Assembly: GCA_050247075.1 (NCBI GenBank)
Contig: JBFWUW010000022.1
Location: 26,892-90,891 of the forward strand
DNA length: 64,000 nt
Origin: JBFWUW01 sp050247075
GTDB lineage: Bacteria; Planctomycetota; Planctomycetia; Pirellulales; JBFWUW01
Reading direction: 5' to 3'
A program made the translations under genes and the position numbers. Under the pieces are notes generated by a model that was given only the letters and a program-made list of their open reading frames with translations, was not told the DNA's origin and did no database searches. How positions within the stretch are numbered: the first letter of the stretch is position 1; the number at the start of each line of letters is the position of its first letter. Shown here piece by piece: positions 16,835 to 26,600 of this stretch.

Positions 16835-16862
16835 ACTCTCACACCATCGACGACTGGACAAC

Positions 16863-18068
16863 ATGGATACGCACGATCTCACCCGTAGCTTGCAACAACC
16901 GAACGACTCCAAAATTGTCTTGCTGGTGGCCGATGGCCTGGGAGGCTTGCCCCTCTCGCCCGGCGGGCTGACCGAACTGGAAACAGCCAAGACCCCCAAT
17001 TTAGACGCGCTGGCCCAACGGGGCGTCCAGGGGGGGAGCATTCCCGTGCTGCCCGGCATCACCCCCGGCAGCGGGCCGGGGCACCTGGGCCTGTTCGGCT
17101 ACGATCCGCTGAAGTACCTGATCGGCCGCGGCGCGCTGGAGGCCACCGGCATTGGCTTCGAGTTGAAAGAGACCGACGTGGCCATTCGCGGCAATTTTTG
17201 CACGCTGGATTCCGATGGCAACATCAGCGACCGGCGCGCCGGGCGCATCCCCAGCGATGAAAGCGCCCCGCTGGCCGTTAAGCTGCGGCAGGTCAAAATC
17301 CCCGGCATCGAGGTCTTCGTCGAACCGGTTAAGGAGCATCGGTTTGTCGTCGTGCTGCGTGGCGAAGGGCTGGGGGGCAACGTCCACGATACCGACCCGC
17401 AAGCCACCGGCGTCCCGCCGCTGGACCCCGTGGCGGCAGACGCCGCCAGCCAAAAAACGGCCGCCGCCGCCAAGGAGTTCATCGCGCAGGCCGTCAAGCT
17501 TCTGGCCGGCCAGCCCAAGGCCAATGGCCTGACATTACGCGGGTTTGCCGCCCGGCCGGCCTTGCCATCTTACCAAGAGGTGTACGGGCTGCGGGCGGCG
17601 GCGATTGCCGTCTACCCCATGTATCGCGGATTGGCGCGGCTGGTAGGAATGCAAATCGTCGGCCAGGCGAAAACGCTGGAGGAGCAAATCGCCGTGCTGG
17701 AAGAGGAGTGGCAGAACTACGACTTCTTCTTCATCCACTTCAAGTACACCGACTCGACCGGCGAGGATGGCAACTTCAACGAGAAGGTCAAGAAGATCGA
17801 ACAGCTCGACGCCATCATGCCGCGTATTTCAGCCCTCAAGCCGACCGTAACTATCGTCACCGGCGACCACAGCACCCCCAGCTTTTTGCGCAGCCACAGT
17901 TGGCACCCGGTCCCCACGCTCTTGGTCTCGGACTGTTGCCGTACCGACGGCGGCACCGAGTTTGGCGAACGGCAAGCCCTGCGCGGCGGGCTGGGCCAGT
18001 TCGAAGCCAAGCACCTGATGCTGCTGGCCCTGTCCAACGCCGGCCGACTGGCCAAGTTTGGGGCGTAA
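16863..18068 (+). CDS. apgM: 2,3-bisphosphoglycerate-independent phosphoglycerate mutase, ApgM type
   Basis: 401 residues from ATG 16863; the open frame upstream runs through a dispersed repeat and is not coding. The alkaline-phosphatase-like fold shows VLLVADGLGGLP with the metal-binding Asp, TPNLDALAQRG with the usual nucleophile region, GITPGSGPGHLGLFGYDP, and FFIHFKYTDSTGEDGN. TIVTGDHSTPSFLRSHSWHP carries the second metal site. It interconverts 3- and 2-phosphoglycerate in glycolysis and gluconeogenesis in the cytoplasm. This is the archaeal-type enzyme, also known from planctomycetes. Confidence 0.9.
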   Translation: MDTHDLTRSLQQPNDSKIVLLVADGLGGLPLSPGGLTELETAKTPNLDALAQRGVQGGSIPVLPGITPGSGPGHLGLFGYDPLKYLIGRGALEATGIGFELKETDVAIRGNFCTLDSDGNISDRRAGRIPSDESAPLAVKLRQVKIPGIEVFVEPVKEHRFVVVLRGEGLGGNVHDTDPQATGVPPLDPVAADAASQKTAAAAKEFIAQAVKLLAGQPKANGLTLRGFAARPALPSYQEVYGLRAAAIAVYPMYRGLARLVGMQIVGQAKTLEEQIAVLEEEWQNYDFFFIHFKYTDSTGEDGNFNEKVKKIEQLDAIMPRISALKPTVTIVTGDHSTPSFLRSHSWHPVPTLLVSDCCRTDGGTEFGERQALRGGLGQFEAKHLMLLALSNAGRLAKFGA

Positions 18069-18694
18069 GACAGGCATGGATTGATCGCCCAAAAAATCGT
18101 GCCGCGTGATCGTGGCCATGCATCGACGTGACAAAGTTGCGTCGGACCCTGGGATCATCCGTTCCGCTTGAACGCGGAATTGAGTGTTTCCCAAACGTGC
18201 CTGGCTTGGCTGTAGGAGCCGTCTCCGACGGCGACAATCGGCGTTCCATCCTGAAGGGCCGAGGCCGCCAAAAACGCCGCATACTCGGGCCGGATTGCAC
18301 ATCGCGGCCGAAAACGGCGGGATCGTACCGCCCCGCCAAGAGAAGAACCACGAATCAAACGAATCCAGCGAATGAATCTCCTGAGTGGAAACTCGCTTGA
18401 GAAAAGGGGGGCGGGCAGCGACTAGAAGAACTCGCACCGTAGGATACTTATTCGTTAGATTCGTTTGATTCGTGGTTCTCACCAAGCCTCGTATAATTGC
18501 CGGTGCGCATGCAACTCGCTGGCAATGCATAATCTTCAAATGTCTGGACCCGCCGGCATTGCGTTGCCTGCCGTGCCCCTTGGCAAGTACAATGGCGGGT
18601 TCGTACCGCCGCCGCGTCTTCCGGGTGCGGCTGTCGAGACGCGCCGACTACTCTGCCGACAATCTTGCGTAATCACGCATAGGGGTGCCTTGCC
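18069..18694. other. 626-bp intergenic region with the second 342-bp repeat
   Basis: Contains the 342-bp repeat (18205-18546). The 136 bases before it and 148 bases after it, up to the AAA+/RF2 gene, show no recognisable feature apart from a possible leader. Confidence 0.65.
18205..18546 (+). repeat. 342-bp dispersed repeat, copy 2
   Basis: Ungapped match to 2621-2962. The hairpin of the GCCGTC-TCC-GACGGC type is at 18218-18232; the 30-nt inverted repeat arms are at 18344-18373 and 18450-18479. It lies directly upstream of the AAA+/RF2 fusion gene. Confidence 0.9.
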
Positions 18695-21600
18695 GTGTCG
18701 ATCGACGCCAGTCTTCAGGCCAGTTTGGCCAGCTACGGAACCGTTCTCAACCAGGCCGCCAAGGCGCATGCCTGGCCGCACGCCTTTGGCCGCGAGAAAG
18801 AACTCAATCTGCTGCTCAACCGGCTGAAGCAGCCCAAGACGCGGTCGTTTGTACTGGTGGGCCACAGCGGAACGGGCAAGTCGGCCATTTTGGAAGAGCT
18901 GGTGCAGCGAGTCGATGCCACGCTGGATGAGCCTTGGATTGTGCTGCAGACCAGCGCTTCGATGCTGTTGGCCGGCACGCGCTACCTGGGCGAGATGGAA
19001 ACCCGCGTCAAGGGGCTGATCGACCTGGCCGAGCGGCCCAACCAGGTGCTACTGTACTTCACCGATATTTTCTCCCTGGTCGACGCGGGCCGCACCACGC
19101 ACAGCGATATCAGCATCGGCGGTTTCTTGATGCCGTATATCGACAAGGGGACGCTGACCCTGGCGGGCGAATGCACGCCGGAGCAGTTTCGCATGGGCTT
19201 TGAGAAGAATCCCACGTTCAAGAAGCTGTTCGATGTAGTCCGCGTCGAGGAGCCGCCACCCGACGAAGCCCGCCAGATTTTGGGCCAGGTGGCGCATCAG
19301 GCGGTGGAGATTCTCTCCGACCAGCACGACGTGCAACTGCAAGTGCCAGAGCCGGTGCTGGACCGCATCTTTGAACTCAGCGATTCGTTCTTTTCCGGCC
19401 AATGCCATCCCGGCAAGTCGATCCGCCTGCTGGAGCAGGTGGTGTCGCTGGAATCGACCGACGCCGACGGAGAGGCCAAGACCGGCCAGCCGATCAAGCT
19501 GACCGGCGACAGCGTGATCCGCGCGTTGCACCGCTTTACCGGCATCCCCAGCCTGCTGTTGGATGACGCGCAGCCGCTAGACCTGGAGGACGTGCAAAAA
19601 TTCTTCGACGAACGCGTGCTGGGCCAGCCCGAGGCAATCGGGGCCATGGTCGATCTCATCACGTTCATCAAGGCGGGCGTGACCGATCCCGGCAAGCCGA
19701 TGGGCGTGTTCTTTTTTGTCGGGCCGACGGGCGTGGGCAAGACCGAACTGGCAAAAGCGCTGGCGGAGTTTATCTTTGGCGGCCCCGAGCGGATGTTGCG
19801 GTTCGATATGTCGGAGTTCAAGGACTACAACTCGTTCGAGAAGCTCATCGGCAACCCCCAGGCCAAGGATGGCTCGCCCATGCAGGCTGGCAACCTGGTG
19901 GCCCGCGTGCGGCAAGAACCGTTCGCCGTGATCTTGTTGGACGAGATTGAAAAGGCCCACCCCAACATCTTCGATATCTTTCTGCAGGTCTTTGACGATG
20001 GCCGCCTGACCGACCCCAACGGCGTAACGACCAGCTTTACGCAGACCATCATCATCATGACCTCCAACGTGGGGAGCGACCTGGGGCGAGAGGGGTTCGG
20101 CTTCAAGGCTGACCGGCAAGGAACATCGAACGAAGACGTGGAACTAGCCATGCAGCGCTCGTTTCGGCCGGAGTTTTTGAACCGTATCGACCGCGTGGTC
20201 CATTTTGAACCGCTGGGCCGCGAACACATGCGGACCATCGCCGAACGCGAACTGGGCCAAGTCTTGCGGCGCAGCGGCATTCAGCGGCGGAACTTGCGGA
20301 TCGATGTCGATCCGGCGGTGATCGACGTGCTGCTCAAGCAAGGCTTTAGCCGCGACTACGGCGCGCGTCCGCTGAAGCGGGCGGTGGAACGGCTGGCCCT
20401 GCAGCCGGTGGCCCGGCAACTGGTCAAGCTGCGGCGGTCGGGCGAGGAATCTCTGTTGCGTTTGCTGGCCGTGGGAGACCGCATCAAAGTCACCGTGGTC
20501 CAGGCCGAGCAGCCCCCGCAACCACAGCCCGCCAAGGCGGTGGTCATCAACGACCCCATCAAGCGCCGCCGCGTCCGCGTGACGGCCGAACGGCTAGGCC
20601 AGCAAATCGCCAATCTGCTCAAGCAGGTCGAAAACCAAGAGGCGGCCATCGCCCGCGACGGCCTGCGCGAACGCAAGGGCGAACTGATCGAACAGTCCAG
20701 CCAGAGCGGCTTTTGGGACGATCCGACGGATGCCCGCGACGTGTTGGGAGAAATCCACCGTATCGAGCGGGTGGTCGATGCGGTGGAGCGAGTCCGCCGT
20801 CGTTCCGAGGATTTAGCCGCCAGGTTGGAACAAGCCCGCTCCGACCGCAAGCCGCAAGCGCTTGCGGAAGTGGCCGAGCGGTTGCATGAGGTCTTGCGGC
20901 ATGTCGACCTGGTCAGCTACAGCGTGGAGTGCCGCGGGCCGCTCGACCGATGCGATGCCTTCGTGGCCCTGTCGCTGATTGATACCGACGCCACCGGCCA
21001 CGACCTGGCCGGCATGCTGGGCGACATGTACACCAATTGGGCCCGCGGCAAGGGCTTTAAGGTGACGGTCGTCCACGAAGAGATTCTCGTGCCCGGCGTG
21101 ACGCAAAACCTGACCTTGTTGGTGGAGGGGATTTCGGTCTATGGCATTCTCCGTGGCGAGGAAGGCATTCACGAACTGATCTATGGCAAAACATCCAAGG
21201 CCGATAAGCAGAGCAAGTACGTCAAGGTCCGCGTGCTGCCGCTGGTGGAGGACGAACAACCCGGCCCGCCACCGGCCGAACTGCTGGTCAAGCGCAACTC
21301 GGCCAAGGGCGAAGGGCTGCGGGTGAAGCGGTTTCGCTCGGCGGTGGGAATTACCCATCCGATCAACCATCTGCAAGTTCAGATTCGTAACGGGCTGAAC
21401 ATGGCCGAAGCGGTCGATATCGCCCGCGACCTGCTGCGGGCGGAAGCCTGCCGCCGCACCGACAAGTCGGCCAGCGCCCATTGGGAGAACGGCAGCGCCA
21501 GCGAACTGGAGGAAGTCATCCGCCGTTACACACTGCGGCCGACGCAATCGGTGAAGGACCAGCGAACCGGCCTGACCATGAGCGGCCTGGGCGACCTGTG

Positions 21601-21697
21601 GAACGGCGCGCTAGACACCTTCCTGCACGCGCAAATCGCCGCGCGGCGGCAATTGCCGGCGGATGGGGCCAGGGTAGAAAGCAGCGCGGCGGGGTGA
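18695..21697 (+). CDS. ClpB-like AAA+ protein fused to a degenerate RF2-like release-factor domain
   Basis: 1000 residues, apparently from a GTG. N-terminal AAA1 has Walker A GHSGTGKS (56-63) but a degenerate Walker B (YFTDIFSLV, 121-129, without the usual DE). AAA2 has Walker A GPTGVGKT (343-350), Walker B VILLDEIEKAHP (412-423), and the ClpB/ClpA sensor and C-terminal regions to about 600. Residues about 630-985 follow RF2 along its length: PCRF-like GFWDDPTDARDVLGEI (672-687), LAGMLGDMYTNWARGKGFKV (771-790), SAVGITHP (882-889) and VKDQRTGLTM (953-962). GGQ aligns with EGL (873-875) and the SPF codon-recognition motif is absent, so it cannot act as a termination factor. A ribosome-linked unfolding role is only inferred. 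Confidence 0.85.
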   Translation: MSIDASLQASLASYGTVLNQAAKAHAWPHAFGREKELNLLLNRLKQPKTRSFVLVGHSGTGKSAILEELVQRVDATLDEPWIVLQTSASMLLAGTRYLGEMETRVKGLIDLAERPNQVLLYFTDIFSLVDAGRTTHSDISIGGFLMPYIDKGTLTLAGECTPEQFRMGFEKNPTFKKLFDVVRVEEPPPDEARQILGQVAHQAVEILSDQHDVQLQVPEPVLDRIFELSDSFFSGQCHPGKSIRLLEQVVSLESTDADGEAKTGQPIKLTGDSVIRALHRFTGIPSLLLDDAQPLDLEDVQKFFDERVLGQPEAIGAMVDLITFIKAGVTDPGKPMGVFFFVGPTGVGKTELAKALAEFIFGGPERMLRFDMSEFKDYNSFEKLIGNPQAKDGSPMQAGNLVARVRQEPFAVILLDEIEKAHPNIFDIFLQVFDDGRLTDPNGVTTSFTQTIIIMTSNVGSDLGREGFGFKADRQGTSNEDVELAMQRSFRPEFLNRIDRVVHFEPLGREHMRTIAERELGQVLRRSGIQRRNLRIDVDPAVIDVLLKQGFSRDYGARPLKRAVERLALQPVARQLVKLRRSGEESLLRLLAVGDRIKVTVVQAEQPPQPQPAKAVVINDPIKRRRVRVTAERLGQQIANLLKQVENQEAAIARDGLRERKGELIEQSSQSGFWDDPTDARDVLGEIHRIERVVDAVERVRRRSEDLAARLEQARSDRKPQALAEVAERLHEVLRHVDLVSYSVECRGPLDRCDAFVALSLIDTDATGHDLAGMLGDMYTNWARGKGFKVTVVHEEILVPGVTQNLTLLVEGISVYGILRGEEGIHELIYGKTSKADKQSKYVKVRVLPLVEDEQPGPPPAELLVKRNSAKGEGLRVKRFRSAVGITHPINHLQVQIRNGLNMAEAVDIARDLLRAEACRRTDKSASAHWENGSASELEEVIRRYTLRPTQSVKDQRTGLTMSGLGDLWNGALDTFLHAQIAARRQLPADGARVESSAAG

Positions 21698-21704
21698 GGC
21701 CGCG

Positions 21705-22388
21705 TCATTGGCAATCGCCCGCCACGCCTCCGCATTCGCGCAGCACGGCTTCCAGTTCTCCCAGAATCATGGCTGTGGCTCCCCAAATCTGGCGGCCGCG
21801 CCATTCCCAGTAGGGGGCCGAGAAGGTGATGCCGCGTTCCGTCCGCAAGCCGCGGGCCTGGCTGTCTCGATCGAGCAGCCACGGCAGCGGAACCTCCAGC
21901 ACGTCGGCCACTTCGTCGGGGCTGGGGACAAAATGGGGCGGCTGGTCGAGGACCGCTACCCACGGCGTTACCCAAAAATTAGTCACGAATACCAACAGCC
22001 CAGAGAGCGCGCCCAGCGGACGCACGCTGGCGGCGGGCACTCCCAGTTCCTCGTGCAGTTCGCGCAGGGCTGCCTGGCAATCGGTCTCCCCCGGATCAAT
22101 CACGCCGCCTGGCAAGGCAATTTGGCCGGCGTGCGATTTCATGGACGCCGGCCGCAGCACCAGCGGCAGCAGCCAACCGGCCGGGCCGGGGTAAAGCAGC
22201 AAGGCCACGGCTGCCCGCCGTGCGCCCGCCGGCGGTCGATCAAAGTGGCGGCCATGGCAGAGTTCTGGCGAAAAGCGCTCTTGCGCCACGCGGCCCGGCA
22301 ACGGTTGCGCTAACCGCCGCGCCAGCCGGGCGGGCAGATCAAGCGGGCCGCCGTATTCCGCTTCCGCCGGTGGTGAGGAAGGACTCAT
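21705..22388 (-). CDS. Nudix hydrolase, CoA pyrophosphatase-like
   Basis: 227 residues. The Nudix box is complete: GGVIDPGETDCQAALRELHE followed by ELGV. The upstream LRPASMKSHAGQIALPGG resembles the UPF0035/CoA-diphosphatase signature (NudL type), which hydrolyses CoA and CoA esters. The specificity is inferred from that signature only. It overlaps the stop of the upstream SGNH hydrolase gene by 4 nt, so it is the last gene of the ccsBA operon. Confidence 0.85.
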   Translation of the reverse strand: MSPSSPPAEAEYGGPLDLPARLARRLAQPLPGRVAQERFSPELCHGRHFDRPPAGARRAAVALLLYPGPAGWLLPLVLRPASMKSHAGQIALPGGVIDPGETDCQAALRELHEELGVPAASVRPLGALSGLLVFVTNFWVTPWVAVLDQPPHFVPSPDEVADVLEVPLPWLLDRDSQARGLRTERGITFSAPYWEWRGRQIWGATAMILGELEAVLRECGGVAGDCQ

Positions 22389-23620
22389 GGCTGGCCCGCG
22401 CCTGGCGTCTCGGCGGTTTCCGCCAGCAGTTCCTTGATCGCCGGCGCTAGCTCCTCCGCCAACCGCCGGGTTCCCCGTGGTCCCAGATGCGAGTCCAGCG
22501 TGCCATCAACCTTCAGGGCCAAACAATCGTCAGGCAAGCCGGCGCGAAAAGCGGGTGGGTCGAGGCAGCGCACCTGGGCTTGCTGGCAGCGTTCGGCAAA
22601 CGTGCCGTCAGAAGGGCTACGATTTGGGATTTCAACCGCCAAAAGCGCGACACCGTGCTGGTCGCAAACAGCCTGCATTTCTTGCAGCAGATACGTCAGC
22701 ACGAAATCGCCCTGGTGCTTCTCGGCCCATTCCCGTTGCTGGCTGGCATCGCTGCCGAAGGTTCCCACCACGGAACCGCGAGGCAGAGTCCGGGCGGGGG
22801 CCGATTCGGCGTGGCCGACGAAAGCCCGCAGGCCAAACAATGCCTGATTGGCTAGGGCCGAGTGTGCCCGCACGCTGTCGGTCTGCCGCCGCCGCCAGCC
22901 GCGCACGGGCCGCGGACTGGCGAATGGCTGGCCCCAAGCCCGGTCGCCCGGCGTCGGCTCGATTTGACGCCAGCCGTCATCGGCTTGCCACAGGCTGGGT
23001 GCCCAGGCCGGCGCGTAGACACCCGGATTGAGATTCTCAAAGTAGTCATTCGCGCAGTAGCCATACACGGCCAGCCGCGTTTCGGGAAAGCGCTCCAGGC
23101 AGTCCTCTAGCATCCGCAGCGATTGCAGCGTGTTGTATCCCCGGCAGCCGGCGTTCAGCGGGCGGATAGGCAGGCCATCCCGGGCCAGCAGCCGGGCGGC
23201 TTCCGCCGGGCCGGTTTGATCGTCTTCGACCTCGGCGCAGAATGTGGTCGAATCGCCGATAAATAGCACGATCGGCGTGTTGCCCGCGGCTGTCCACCCG
23301 CCCCCCTGGCGAAAGCCCAGCGCGTCGGTCGTCACGCGCGGGCGGGCGGTGATCCACTCGTAGACGTAATCTCCGTCGGGCCGGTTGCGAAAACCGAGCC
23401 GCTCGTCGCTGATCCAAAAATACTCTTGAATGTTGGGACCGTCGGGATCGGCCCGCAACGGTGTAAAACCGGCCAGTCGCAGGGCCGCTTCGGCCGCGGC
23501 CAGCATCATCGCCAGGCAAATTCCGGCAAACAGCAGCTTCTTCTTTAGCGGCAACCGCCGCCGGGCCGGCACCTGGGCGGCGGTTGCCGGTCGTGCGGAG
23601 GAAGTTGCATCGTGGGGCAT
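22385..23620 (-). CDS. membrane-anchored SGNH/GDSL-like hydrolase
   Basis: 411 residues. A basic N-terminus and one membrane segment (KLLFAGICLAMMLAAAEAAL, about 28-47) suggest anchoring with the domain outside the cytoplasm. The nucleophile block I reads VLFIGDSTTF (GDS). AGCRGYNTLQSL and YGYCANDYFEN fit blocks II and III, and DSHLGPRGTRRLAEEL holds the usual D-x-x-H (block V). Such proteins are esterases or acyl transferases; the substrate is unknown. One base separates it from the ccsBA-like stop codon upstream, so both are probably in one transcript. Confidence 0.75.
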   Translation of the reverse strand: MPHDATSSARPATAAQVPARRRLPLKKKLLFAGICLAMMLAAAEAALRLAGFTPLRADPDGPNIQEYFWISDERLGFRNRPDGDYVYEWITARPRVTTDALGFRQGGGWTAAGNTPIVLFIGDSTTFCAEVEDDQTGPAEAARLLARDGLPIRPLNAGCRGYNTLQSLRMLEDCLERFPETRLAVYGYCANDYFENLNPGVYAPAWAPSLWQADDGWRQIEPTPGDRAWGQPFASPRPVRGWRRRQTDSVRAHSALANQALFGLRAFVGHAESAPARTLPRGSVVGTFGSDASQQREWAEKHQGDFVLTYLLQEMQAVCDQHGVALLAVEIPNRSPSDGTFAERCQQAQVRCLDPPAFRAGLPDDCLALKVDGTLDSHLGPRGTRRLAEELAPAIKELLAETAETPGAGQP

Positions 23621-23621
23621 G

Positions 23622-26600
23622 TTACGGCTTGCCAGTTGGTTCGGGCTGGGCTTTGTAGCTCCACCACAACGATTTGGGCAGCGAACCGGCGGCCATGACG
23701 CACAGCATAGTGCCGACGAACAGCCCCAGGTACTTCAAGCGACCCTCGGTGGGACCGTACTGATGCAGGCCGATGTTCAACTCGTTGACGCCAAACCAGC
23801 TCCACGACACGGCGATCAGGCCGGCGGTCGTCAGGATGGCCAACCCGCGTTCCTTGACCATGCCGCCCCAGCGGGCGTGCAGCACCAGGGCATTCCACAG
23901 CACGATAATCAGCGCGCCGTTCTCCTTGGGATCCCAACCCCAAAAGCGGCCCCAAGAGTCATCGGCCCATAGTCCGCCCAACACCGTGCCGACAAAGCTA
24001 AAGAAAATCGCGAAGCACAGAATGCCATAGGTAACGCGAGAAATAACCTTGCGCACCTCGCCCTGCACGACCGGCGAACATAGCCCCGCCACGATGTAAG
24101 CCACCCCCAAGAACCCGGCCAACCCGGTGGCCGAGTAGCCCAAGGTGATGCAAGTGACGTGCGTGGCCAGCCAAAACTGCGTGTCGAGGACGGCTTGCAG
24201 CACGGTGAAGGTATCGCCGTCGGCCGCCAGAAAGTGGGCAATCCCCAGGGTGATGGCGCCGCAAACCGCGCCGATGACATTGCCCAGGCTGATGCGGAAG
24301 ATGGCTTCGATGCAGATGGCCATCAACACCATGCCCCAACCTATGAATACCGCCGACGAATACAAGTTGGTCACCGGCGGGCGTCCAGATATATACATGC
24401 GCCCCCAGATGGCCCAGGTATGGACCAAGAAGGTCAACCCAATCAAAGCCAACGCGGCATAGTTCAAGGGGCGGCGGAAGCCGATCCAAGAAAAACAGGT
24501 CAGCAGAAAGGCCATCAGATACAAAATGGCCGCATGGTAGAACGGTTCGATATGGTTGAAGTACGCCTCGAAGCGGGTCTTGCCCGCGTCATAATCGCTG
24601 GGAGTGTTCTTAGCCAAAATGGCATTGTATTCCTCGACCGAGGAATTGAATTTTTCAACGTCGTGTTTGGTGTAGTGATAGAAGACGCGCGCCAGTGCAA
24701 CGGTGGCGGGATCGGTCTCGCCCCCCAAGGCCGGACTGACTTCGGCGATTTTAAGCGCCGTGGCAAACGGCAGCCAGGTCCCTTTTTCGCCCCCCATCGG
24801 CACCGCCAACGGCGGCTTGCCGCGCTTCATGGCTTCGGCCGCTTGCACGATCGCCCGTGGGTCGGCATCGGCCGGCAAGTCCAAGGGGCTAAAGGCATCT
24901 TGTAACTTGCGGTACATGTGCAGGTTCTTGGCCAGTTCCAGCAGCTTGCGCTGGAACACGTCGAGCTTGTCTTCGTCCATCTCGGTCGCTTTGCGGACCT
25001 CGGTATCGAACTCCTTGCCCTTGTCGGCGAATTCGCCGATGGCGTAACGGTTTCCATCGCGCCGCGGCAGGCCCAGCAGCTTTTGCACCTCCGCGTTTTC
25101 GATACGAAAGACTTTGTGGTCCTTGGCCGCCACGGGATCGGCGATGACATCCAGCAGCCATTTGATGGCGGGTTGGGACTTGTTGTTTTCATCGCGGTAG
25201 CTTTGCCTGTCCGAAAGCACCAGCAGGGTATTGCGGGCCAGTGTATCGAACGGCTTGACGCGGCCTTCGTACACCAACGGCAATTGGCCAAAGGCGTACA
25301 GGTTCATCTCATTGGGCTGGGGGCGGGCCGGGCGCGCCAGCGAAACGACGTACATTCCGGCCATCAACACCACGATGGCGGGGACGATCCAATTCCACGG
25401 GCTGGCCGATTGCGCGACCGGCGCGGTCTGGTAGCGCGGAGCGGGGGGAGGCAGTTTGCCCCCTGGCGCGGCGGCACCCACCACGGCCACCGGCGACTGC
25501 TGCCGCGTGATAAACCGCGCCAGTGTCTGCCAGAATTGGGCCAGCAGGCCCACCGCCACGATCATGCAGGCCACGTAGGGAGCCATCCAGCCGGAGTTTG
25601 TCACTACGCTCAGCGTGGTCATTTCCACATTGGTTTGCGGGTCTTTGTGGTAACTGCTTTGGTAGAAGGTCTCGCCCGAGTAGCGCAACGGGTTGTTCAT
25701 CCAGATATGCTTTTTTTCGTCCAGATTCGTCCGCTGGTCGATCAGCCGCACATCCGAGGAGTAATCCTTGGGCGTGTCGGTTCCCAGGTAGTCATCCTTG
25801 CGGACGTCGATCAGTTCGATCGAGTAGTCCTTGTACATCCGCTTGAACCGCAAGTAGGCATCGTAGGTCTTGCCCTCCACTTCCACTTGCTCGGGCAGGT
25901 CTTGCAACGATTGAACCAGGCTGACCAGGTGGACGCCCAGCGATTCTTTCGTTCCCTTCTTGAGAAAGCGAATGTACGCCGCCGGTTGATCGACCTGGCT
26001 GTCGGTGTCGGTGCCGGTCGAGGCTTTGACCGGCTCGGCGATGTAGCTCTTGCCCAGGCCGCTGTCGGCCTTGTTCGGTTCCACGGGACCGGCCCGCCGC
26101 AAGCTGGAATTCTTCATGTACTCCACGACTTCGATATCGAACGGCAATTGCGAGTCTTGGATAATATCGCCCCCCGTCACAAACCGTTCTGGCACGACGA
26201 CCACGTCGTCCCGGTCGGCGGGCGAGGTATCGACCACGGCCAGTTCCACCGTGCGGATATCTTGCGCCCAGGTGGTGGTTTCGCCCTCGCGAATGGTCAT
26301 TTGGGCTTCCACCGCTTTCAGCCCGACGAAGATCTCGTAGGCCATCAGCAGCCCCACGCCGCCATGCAGCAGCACGATGCCGCCGCGTTTTTTGAATGCC
26401 ATGATGCAGCCCACCAGCAACACCACCCCGGCAAACGTACCCTTAACGAGCTGCCACAAAATCCGCAGGGAAGCGTCGGCCAGCACGGCCGAATTTCCGG
26501 ACCACAACAGCCAGCAGATCAGCACGGCCAGCGCGGCCAGCCCGCCATAGAGCGCGCGGCGCTCCAGCTTGCGTTCCGCCGGCATGCCCAGCACGGCCCC

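Noticed and set aside
16791..16862. N-terminal extension of the phosphoglycerate mutase from a TTG
   Set aside because: These codons lie in the 103-bp repeat also found at two unrelated sites; the family starts at the ATG at 16863.
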